NCBI GenBank assembly: GCA_009780285.1
Contig: WRAL01000035.1
Location: 1-9,189 of the forward strand
Length of the DNA: 9,189 bases
Direction of reading: 5' to 3'
Source of the DNA: Treponema sp.
Lineage (GTDB): Bacteria > Spirochaetota > Spirochaetia > Treponematales > Breznakiellaceae
How positions within the stretch are numbered: the stretch's first letter is position 1; the number at the start of each line of letters is the position of its first letter. The notes below the pieces were generated by a model. That model did no database searches. It was given only the letters and a program-made list of their open reading frames with translations, and was not told where the DNA came from. This document shows positions 1 through 4,490 of the stretch, piece after piece. The position numbers were made by a program, and so were the translations under genes.

Positions 1-123
1 AACCGCGCAACCGCGCAACCGCGCAACCGCGCAACCGCGCAACCGCGCAACCGCGCAACCGCGCAACCGCGCAACCGCGCAACCGCGCAACCGCGCAACC
101 GCGCAACCGCGCAACCGCGCAAC
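1..123. repeat. Perfect 8-bp tandem array, unit AACCGCGC, 15.4 copies
   Basis: Fifteen uninterrupted identical octamers AACCGCGC are followed by AAC, after which the sequence becomes unique at position 124. The array starts at base 1, so its true length is unknown. Because 8 is not a multiple of 3, all three forward frames read the same eight-residue cycle (N-R-A-T-A-Q-P-R, permuted), and no frame on either strand contains a stop. The array could therefore lie in a coding region entering from the left as easily as in non-coding DNA. Perfect identity suggests slippage-driven variation or an assembly effect at a contig edge. Confidence 0.97.
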
Positions 124-327
124 TCATTATGGGGCCGGCGTCTTTCGTGTCAACCGTCTAGCGGACTTTTTTTCCACTCTTACGGCGCGCATTCCTCCCC
201 AATTTTTTATGCAGGACCCGCGCGAGCGGGCTTCGGCAGACTCCCTCGTCGAGGGATATCGCCTATAGGCGAGCGATCAATGTGATCGCCCGCCGCTAGG
301 GGCGAGCGATCTCGCGAAGAGGTTTTT
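124..327. other. Hairpin-rich intergenic region before the repeat lipoprotein gene
   Basis: No gene is convincing here. Two frames running out of the octamer array stay open for some distance: frame 1 to a TGA near 283, and frame 2 to a TAG at 266-268. The 3' tail of an upstream gene is therefore possible but unproven. Several inverted repeats are visible: CCCGC-GCGA-GCGGG at 217-230, TCCCT-CGTCG-AGGGA at 242-256, the perfect palindrome CGCCTATAGGCG at 260-271, and an 11-bp stem with one mismatch and an ATG loop at 268-294. I could not pick a sigma70 promoter with confidence. The ribosome binding site of the next gene, AAGAGG, is at 317-322. Confidence 0.6.
268..311 (+). promoter_or_regulatory. 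Direct repeat GGCGAGCGATC x2 with overlapping stem-loop
   Basis: The 11-mer GGCGAGCGATC occurs at 268-278 and again at 301-311, exactly 33 bp apart, about three helical turns. The first copy also forms the left arm of a hairpin (268-279 pairing with 283-294, one A/C mismatch, three-base loop). The cluster ends 16 bp before the lipoprotein ATG, so it would lie in the 5' UTR or over the promoter. It could be a regulator's paired sites or an RNA structure. No named family is recognised. Confidence 0.35.
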
Positions 328-1809
328 ATGACAAGAAAAAGGTGGATTTACGGCATCGCCGCGGCGGTTTTCGCCCTGACTCTGGCCGGCTGCGGCGACG
401 GCGCGAACTCAGGCGTGAATCCAGGCCCAACTCCAGGCCCCCGCACCCTGAGCGTAACCGGCGTTAGCGCGGCGCAATACGCCGAAGGCTCTTTAAGGGC
501 AATTTATGCCGTTACGACCGCGGACACGACCTTAGAGCAAATCACTGCTGCGATGGCGGCCTATGTTCTTTTAAATACAACGCCGCCGGCTTTCGTGGTC
601 GCCGGGTTTGACCTGGATGACCTGCCCACCGACGCGGCCGCTTCCATCTCGGACGCAGCGCCCTATACCCTGACGCTGCCTTTGTATACTCCGGCCAGCG
701 GCTTTAAGACCCGCTGGAACGGAACGGGTAATCACATCGTCTGGGCTTTTCTGGCCGAAAGCATTTCCGATTACACCGTTTACCGGTCGAATGGCAGCGT
801 GAATTTCGCCGGCGACGTCGTTTCGCTCAACGCGCAGACCGGCATGATCAAAGAGGATCCTTCCACAAATCCGGGCCCCGGCCCCGGCCAGGACCCGAAC
901 ACCCTGGTCATAACCGGCGTTACCCCGGCGCAACTGATCGCGGGAGGGGACGGATCCCTTTATTTCGTTACGCCCCCAAACACTACGATGGAACAAGTTA
1001 CGCAGGGTATTCTCTCATGGATGAGTACGGGCCAGACTCCTGCTTTCGTCATTGCCGGCTTTGACACGGACTACCTGGAAACTGACACGGACGCTTCCAT
1101 CACGCCTGATCCGGCTGTTAATGCAACTGGCCCCTATACCTTGACGTTGCCGCTTTATACTCGGTCTAGCGGTTTCGATGTGCGCTGGAATGGAACCGGT
1201 GAATATGTCGTCTGGGCCGCGTTGTCTGACGGCGAGACAGGGACGCTTTACCGGTCGAAAAGCAATGTAACTTTTTCCGGCGGCGACGTTACGCGGAATG
1301 CGCAAAGCGACTTCGCTGAAGTGTATTCGGGGCCTCTAACCCCGGCCCCGCCTGATCCGGGCTCCGGCCTGAACACCCTAGTCCTAACCGGCGTTACCCC
1401 GGCGCAACTGATCGAGGGAGGGGACGGATCCCTCTATTTTGTTACGGACACAGACACTACGGTGGAACAGGCTATCTCAGGTATTCTTTCGTGGGTACTG
1501 TATGGAAGCGTTCCTCCATTCGTTGTCGCCGGCTTTGACACGTGGTACCTGGATGACGACCCGGACGCTTCCATCACGCCTAATCAGATGCAAAGCTCAG
1601 GTCCCTTCACCTTGACGCTGCCGCTTTATACTCGGTCTAGCGATTTCAATGTGCGCTGGAACGGAACCGGTGAATATATCGTCTGGGCCGCGTTGTCTGA
1701 CGGCGTGACAGGGACGCTTTACAGGTCGAAAAGCAACGTAACTTTTTCTGGCGGCACCATTACGCTAAATGCGCAAACCGACTTCGATAAAGTGGGTACC
1801 GCGCCGTAA
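328..1809 (+). CDS. Lipoprotein with three tandem ~140-residue repeat domains
   Basis: 493-residue predicted surface or periplasmic lipoprotein of unknown function. Residues 1-22 form a lipoprotein signal peptide: basic start MTRKR, hydrophobic core, lipobox L-A-G-C with Cys22 as the predicted lipidated residue. Three homologous domains follow, at about residues 40-173, 192-332 and 350-488. They share motifs such as TGV(S/T)xAQ, VAGFD, YTLTLPLYT, RWNGTG and VxF. Short Pro/Gly linkers join them (28-38, 179-191, 335-348). Domains 2 and 3 are much closer to each other than to domain 1. The start is supported by AAGAGG five bases before the ATG. The gene stands alone on this strand and ends in a strong terminator. 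The domain resembles repeat lipoproteins I associate with treponemes, but I cannot name a family or ligand. Codon use looks less GC-biased than in neighbouring secA. Confidence 0.9.
   Translation: MTRKRWIYGIAAAVFALTLAGCGDGANSGVNPGPTPGPRTLSVTGVSAAQYAEGSLRAIYAVTTADTTLEQITAAMAAYVLLNTTPPAFVVAGFDLDDLPTDAAASISDAAPYTLTLPLYTPASGFKTRWNGTGNHIVWAFLAESISDYTVYRSNGSVNFAGDVVSLNAQTGMIKEDPSTNPGPGPGQDPNTLVITGVTPAQLIAGGDGSLYFVTPPNTTMEQVTQGILSWMSTGQTPAFVIAGFDTDYLETDTDASITPDPAVNATGPYTLTLPLYTRSSGFDVRWNGTGEYVVWAALSDGETGTLYRSKSNVTFSGGDVTRNAQSDFAEVYSGPLTPAPPDPGSGLNTLVLTGVTPAQLIEGGDGSLYFVTDTDTTVEQAISGILSWVLYGSVPPFVVAGFDTWYLDDDPDASITPNQMQSSGPFTLTLPLYTRSSDFNVRWNGTGEYIVWAALSDGVTGTLYRSKSNVTFSGGTITLNAQTDFDKVGTAP
445..1797 (+). 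repeat. Three in-gene repeats; copies 2 and 3 recently duplicated
   Basis: The coding repeats lie at about 445-846, 901-1323 and 1375-1797. Copies 2 and 3 are offset by exactly 474 bp and share long near-identical DNA stretches, including the same uncommon codon choices (for example CGG TCT AGC in the PLYTRSS motif). These stretches alternate with short segments that have diverged strongly (around 976-1047 against 1450-1521, and 1105-1131 against 1579-1605). Copy 1 matches mainly at protein level. Duplication of one copy, followed by local divergence or conversion, explains the pattern. Confidence 0.85.
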
Positions 1810-1820
1810 CATAGGCGCGC

Positions 1821-1851
1821 GCCGGCGCGGGCTGTCCGCGCCGGCTTTTTT
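1821..1851 (+). terminator. Intrinsic terminator of the repeat lipoprotein gene
   Basis: A perfect 10-bp GC-only stem (GCCGGCGCGG, loop GCTGT, CCGCGCCGGC) is followed directly by six T residues, 11 bases after the lipoprotein stop codon. On the other strand the stem has no T-run after it, so it serves the plus strand. Its T-tract touches the stop codon of the convergent minus-strand gene ending at 1850. Confidence 0.93.
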
Positions 1852-2407
1852 ACCTTGCCGCCGCCGCCGCCGGCCTTTGGGGGGCGATGCCGCCTTGGTG
1901 CATCATCGTGACTCTTTGATACCTGAAGGCTTCCTCGCGCCTTTCCGCGCGGGGGGCGCTTCTGCGCCGTTCGCCGCGTTCCTTTGACTTGATCCGCGCC
2001 TCGACGATGCTGCAGACGATTTCTGGGAAGATAGCCAGGGCAAAGAAAGATGCTAACGCGCCAAAGATGAGAACGCCGGCAAAGGCGCCGGCAAGGGCGC
2101 CGCCAAGCCCGTCTGAAAGCCCGCCCAAAAGCGCGGCTATCGCGGTCGAAAGGGCGTACGAGATCAAAATCGTCCAGAAGCATGCGCGAGAGCGCACCTC
2201 GACGAGCAGGTCGTCGAGCCGGGCCTCGGGGCTGTCCACATGAACGTAGCCCTCGCATTTGACTCTATACAGTTCCGCGCGAAGGCTTTCCCAAAAGCTC
2301 GGCTCGCGGCCCCTGCGTTTTTTATAAGCGTAGCGATCCACCGATGTCCGAAAGTGGTGACTGAACATCCTGCCTTTTGCGATCGCGGCACTTTTACTAA
2401 TAAGCAT
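1850..2407 (-). CDS. Small membrane protein with two helices and a glycine-zipper motif
   Basis: 185-residue hypothetical inner-membrane protein. The N-terminal ~72 residues are polar and basic. Two hydrophobic segments follow, at about 76-97 and 103-128, forming a helical hairpin. The second opens with G-x3-G-x3-G (Gly103, Gly107, Gly111), a glycine-zipper pattern that favours tight helix packing. The tail (about 138-185) is strongly basic, and an Ala run encoded by a GCC repeat ends the protein. AGGAG lies five bases before the ATG, a good ribosome binding site that fixes the start. The gene lies 71 bp downstream of the S41 lipoprotein gene on the same strand and may be co-transcribed with it. 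It could be a packing-driven oligomer or a small accessory protein; function is unknown. Its 3' end abuts the convergent terminator. Confidence 0.75.
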   Translation of the reverse strand: MLISKSAAIAKGRMFSHHFRTSVDRYAYKKRRGREPSFWESLRAELYRVKCEGYVHVDSPEARLDDLLVEVRSRACFWTILISYALSTAIAALLGGLSDGLGGALAGAFAGVLIFGALASFFALAIFPEIVCSIVEARIKSKERGERRRSAPRAERREEAFRYQRVTMMHQGGIAPQRPAAAAAR

Positions 2408-2437
2408 GACAGCTCCTATGCATTAAAGTTTGCCCGT

Positions 2438-2465
2438 CAGACTATGCCTGGGTGGGCACAGTCTG
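2438..2465 (-). other. Intercistronic RNA hairpin between S41 lipoprotein and membrane protein genes
   Basis: On the minus strand CAGACTGTGCC, loop CACCCA, and GGCATAGTCTG form an 11-bp stem. The single non-Watson-Crick position is G-U in minus-strand RNA but would be A-C in plus-strand RNA, which suggests selection on the minus-strand transcript. No T-run follows, so it is not a classical terminator. It could protect a processed mRNA end or tune expression between the two genes. Confidence 0.6.
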
Positions 2466-2478
2466 GCGGATTGATCCT

Positions 2479-4080
2479 TTACTCCGCAAGCCCGTGGCGC
2501 GCCAGAAACGCGAGCGCGCGTTCCAGGGCCTCTTCCGACGGAACCCATAAGCCCGGCAGAAATCCAACGCCTTCGAACTGCGAAAGGTCCGGGCGCAACA
2601 TCAAGCCAGTGCCAAAGATAATATCCAGGCCGCTATGGGGAAGCGTGGCGCGGCCAATTCCGTTGCTTACCAAAGTTCCGGCGGTGTTGGTACCCACGAC
2701 AATGGCGTTTTCAAGCTGGCGCAAAAAGCCGGCAAAGAGGTCGCCGGCCGAACCGGCCACGCTGTCCATAAGCACGAGCAAAAGGCCCTCGCCGGAAGCG
2801 TCGGCAGGCAGGTCGATGGTCGCCGAGTAGTAGGGCCAAAGTCCGGGAGGCGCGAGCGGGCGATAACGGTCGATATCCATGTCCCAGTGGCGAAAAAGCT
2901 CGCCCACTGCGCGCGAGGCCATGGAATACTCGGCGAACATCCTATCCCAGCCTTCGCGCCCGGCGTATTCGATCATCCACAACTCAGATATTCTTCCGTT
3001 GCCGCCTGAATTCCCGCGCAGGTCGATAATCGCCGCCGGCCTTTCGCGCAAGGCGCTTCCCGTTTCGATGAAAGCGTCAAAGTCCTCTCCCAGCGGGAAC
3101 CATGCGCTATCAAGTAGGGCAACGCCCCGCTCCTCGCGCAGATCCCATACGCGCTCCAGGCTTTCCCGGCTTCGCCTTAGGCCGCCCGCCTCGCGCAGGA
3201 CGACGTAGTAGTTCATCATCTCGCCGGTTCTTACGTTTTGCAAAAAGGCGGTAAGGCTTCGCGCCTCGGCGCCCTGCGGCCGGCCGGAAAAATGCCCGAA
3301 AGCCCAGGCAAGCTCCCCATCGCGCGTAAGCGTGGGCAAAACGCCTTCCACCGGGGTTCCGTCGCGCAGCTCGGCGCCTAAAAGCCTGTACCGTTCATCG
3401 CCTATGGCCACTTCCAGCGCGCCCTCCTCGGCCCTGTAAAGGGTGTATGCGCCGCTCATCCAGGCGCGGCTTGGCGGGGCGCCGAAGGTTATGTCGTGTA
3501 TCTGGAAATGATTGTCCTCGATGGCGCCCCTAAAGGCCGGCTCCAAAATTTCGCGCAGGTACCGGCCGACGGAAACGCGCTCGGCCAGCGCGCCAAGGCG
3601 TTCCAGCGCCGCGTCGCGCCGGGGAAGAAAGACATCGTCGCCGCCGAAGTATTCGTATGCGCCGTAGCCATAGCGCAGAAGATCGAAAAGGAAGAGCACT
3701 TCCTCGGCCAGGTCCTCCCGCGCGCGCGTTACGAAGAGGTCCACCCCGGGCCGCGCCGCCCTGTAACGACTGCCTTCCGGCAGGGAAACGAAATGCCGCC
3801 TGAGGATTTCGGCGATTTCCTCGTCGCGCTCGAAGGAAAGGCCGCGCGGCATGTAGCCCTCGACTATTTTCGCAAAGTCCTCGTGAAAGGGCGGCTGCGC
3901 CGCCTCGCGGTTTCGCCGCGAGATTTCTAAAAGCTCTTCGGGAATGGGCGGGTATTCCTGCGCGGCCGGCGCGCCGCAGGCGGCGAAAAGCAGGGCGCAG
4001 AGGATAAAGGCCGGCATGGCCGCGGCGCGGTTTAGGGCTTTCATTCCAAGTTTTTTCTGTAGGATTTCATTATGGAGCAT
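2479..4080 (-). CDS. S41-family (tail-specific/tricorn-like) peptidase lipoprotein
   Basis: 533 residues from the chosen start. A lipoprotein signal peptide leads to lipobox LFAAC with Cys35, so the product is probably anchored at a membrane outside the cytoplasm. The S41 signature follows in order: EDNHFQIHD (His191, matching the family D-x-H motif), DLRGNSGGN at about 353-361, and GSAGD with Ser444 at the nucleophile position, then VGTNTAG. The usual acidic residue of the VGE-x-T-x-G motif is Thr here. There is no Ser-Lys dyad as in CtpA, so it resembles non-CtpA S41 proteins. The start at 4080 is chosen because AAGGG lies six bases upstream. ATG 4044 gives a more typical 22-residue signal peptide but a poor ribosome site. 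The longest frame, from 4242, would read through an intrinsic terminator. Substrate unknown; a peptidase role is inferred and activity is uncertain. Confidence 0.8.
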   Translation of the reverse strand: MLHNEILQKKLGMKALNRAAAMPAFILCALLFAACGAPAAQEYPPIPEELLEISRRNREAAQPPFHEDFAKIVEGYMPRGLSFERDEEIAEILRRHFVSLPEGSRYRAARPGVDLFVTRAREDLAEEVLFLFDLLRYGYGAYEYFGGDDVFLPRRDAALERLGALAERVSVGRYLREILEPAFRGAIEDNHFQIHDITFGAPPSRAWMSGAYTLYRAEEGALEVAIGDERYRLLGAELRDGTPVEGVLPTLTRDGELAWAFGHFSGRPQGAEARSLTAFLQNVRTGEMMNYYVVLREAGGLRRSRESLERVWDLREERGVALLDSAWFPLGEDFDAFIETGSALRERPAAIIDLRGNSGGNGRISELWMIEYAGREGWDRMFAEYSMASRAVGELFRHWDMDIDRYRPLAPPGLWPYYSATIDLPADASGEGLLLVLMDSVAGSAGDLFAGFLRQLENAIVVGTNTAGTLVSNGIGRATLPHSGLDIIFGTGLMLRPDLSQFEGVGFLPGLWVPSEEALERALAFLARHGLAE

Positions 4081-4114
4081 GTTCATCCCTTGCAGATTCC
4101 CCGATTTGTGTATG

Positions 4115-4155
4115 AAAAAATCGCCCAATGCCGAAAATGGCTTCGGCATTGGGCG
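4115..4155 (-). terminator. Strong intrinsic terminator upstream of the S41 gene
   Basis: On the minus strand, CGCCCAATGCCGAA and TTCGGCATTGGGCG form a perfect 14-bp stem around a six-base loop, followed by A and six T residues. It lies 34 bases before the S41 start at 4080 and downstream of a good promoter, so most transcripts should stop here. This argues against any S41 start upstream of it. It either ends a small RNA of about 150 nt or is an attenuator for the S41 gene. Confidence 0.9.
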
Positions 4156-4174
4156 CCAAGAAGCCTCAGCCAAA

Positions 4175-4246
4175 TTAGCGCCCGCGAACCAACGCCTTAC
4201 GCAACGCGCCGACCTTATGTTTCGCGCGGGAGCAAACTCCATTCAT
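4175..4246 (-). CDS. Candidate 23-residue basic leader peptide
   Basis: ATG at 4246 to TAA at 4177-4175 encodes 23 residues beginning MNGVCSRAKHKVGAL and ending in RGR, with eight Lys/Arg. A purine-rich AGGGTGG lies nine bases before the ATG. The frame sits between a predicted start site near 4262 and the terminator that begins 19 bases after its stop. It contains the possible antiterminator strand within codons 17-20. It differs in frame from the S41 gene. It does not match a ribosomal protein I know. A leader peptide is the likeliest role if it is translated; a chance ORF within a structured RNA is also possible. Confidence 0.4.
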   Translation of the reverse strand: MNGVCSRAKHKVGALRKALVRGR

Positions 4247-4268
4247 AACGGAAAGCCACCCTAAAAAC

Positions 4269-4296
4269 AGTATAACGCAGAGCGATTAATTCGCAA
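4269..4296 (-). promoter_or_regulatory. Sigma70-type promoter for the S41 leader
   Basis: On the minus strand TTGCGA (4296-4291), a 16-bp spacer, and TATACT (4274-4269) give a near-consensus promoter. The predicted start is near 4262. It diverges from secA. Confidence 0.7.
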
Positions 4297-4311
4297 GTCC
4301 CTTTTTGCGAA
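4290..4311. promoter_or_regulatory. Inverted repeat TTCGCAA-N8-TTGCGAA over the -35 box
   Basis: A perfect 7-bp dyad, TTCGCAA (4290-4296) and TTGCGAA (4305-4311), covers the -35 element of the minus-strand promoter and extends upstream of it. Size and position suit a dimeric repressor or activator site. Overlap with the -35 box would favour repression. No regulator gene is present in the window to pair with it. Confidence 0.4.
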
Positions 4312-4332
4312 GCCGAGTGGGAGCTTCCGCGC

Positions 4333-4364
4333 GCCGCTGCGGATAAATCCGCAGCGGCTTTGTT
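4333..4364 (+). terminator. GC-rich hairpin with weak T-tract between divergent promoters
   Basis: GCCGCTGCGGA and TCCGCAGCGGC form a perfect 11-bp stem with a TAAA loop, followed on the plus strand by TTTGTT. No plus-strand gene precedes it closely. It may stop antisense transcripts before secA, or be a structural insulator between the divergent units. The imperfect T-run lowers confidence in termination. Confidence 0.45.
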
Positions 4365-4455
4365 CGTCTGTGGCGTATCGTTCGTCCAGGCTGCTGCGCC
4401 GCGCTTTCTTGACCGCTCCGCATTATCCTTCGCGCCTTTGTGAACTTTCGCGCCC

Positions 4456-4482
4456 TTGTTGGCGCGGCGTTTTTTCTATAGT
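4456..4482 (+). promoter_or_regulatory. Putative secA promoter, start site at or next to the ATG
   Basis: TATAGT at 4477-4482 is a good -10 element. The -35 candidate TTGTTG (4456-4461) is weak and its 15-bp spacer short. Only eight bases separate the -10 from the secA ATG at 4491, so transcription would start at about 4489-4491 and give a leaderless message. No Shine-Dalgarno sequence is visible before this ATG, which agrees. Confidence 0.45.
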
Positions 4483-4490
4483 ATGGCCCT

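Larger units (their letters stand above)
4115..4262 (-). ncRNA. Candidate ~150-nt leader RNA / attenuator or small RNA
   Basis: This stretch is bounded by a predicted start site about 7 bases after the -10 element at 4274-4269 and by the terminator at 4155-4115. It contains a 23-codon basic ORF and a second possible stem (CCCGCGCGAA with TTCGCGGG, two-base bulge). An eight-base element (4196-4189, GGCGTTGG) can pair with the terminator's 5' arm (4152-4145, CCAATGCC; one G-U). That alternative fold would disrupt termination. It does not contain the SRP RNA core and I do not recognise 6S RNA or a riboswitch class. Existence of the transcript is inferred from promoter and terminator only. Confidence 0.5.

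Noticed and set aside
122..268. Possible 3' end of an upstream gene running out of the octamer array
   Set aside because: The frame to the TAG at 266-268 looks moderately protein-like, but the frame to about 283 is open too, and the start lies outside the window. It cannot be decided here.
1857..1871. (GCC)5 trinucleotide run at the end of the membrane protein gene
   Set aside because: Only five units, in frame, encoding an Ala run; ordinary for GC-rich DNA.
1719..2258. 179-codon minus-strand frame overlapping the membrane protein gene and the lipoprotein 3' end
   Set aside because: Arg-rich, low-complexity translation, crosses a terminator and overlaps two better supported genes; the 1850-2407 frame has a good ribosome site and membrane helices.
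4081..4242. 54-codon N-terminal extension of the S41 gene from ATG 4242
   Set aside because: It would read through a perfect 14-bp terminator stem and T6 tract and place the lipoprotein signal peptide internally, which is not viable for export.
4115..4262. SRP RNA, 6S RNA or tRNA in the leader region
   Set aside because: No SRP GGAAG-type core, no tRNA cloverleaf or T-loop, and no long bubble-bearing duplex closing the ends as in 6S RNA.
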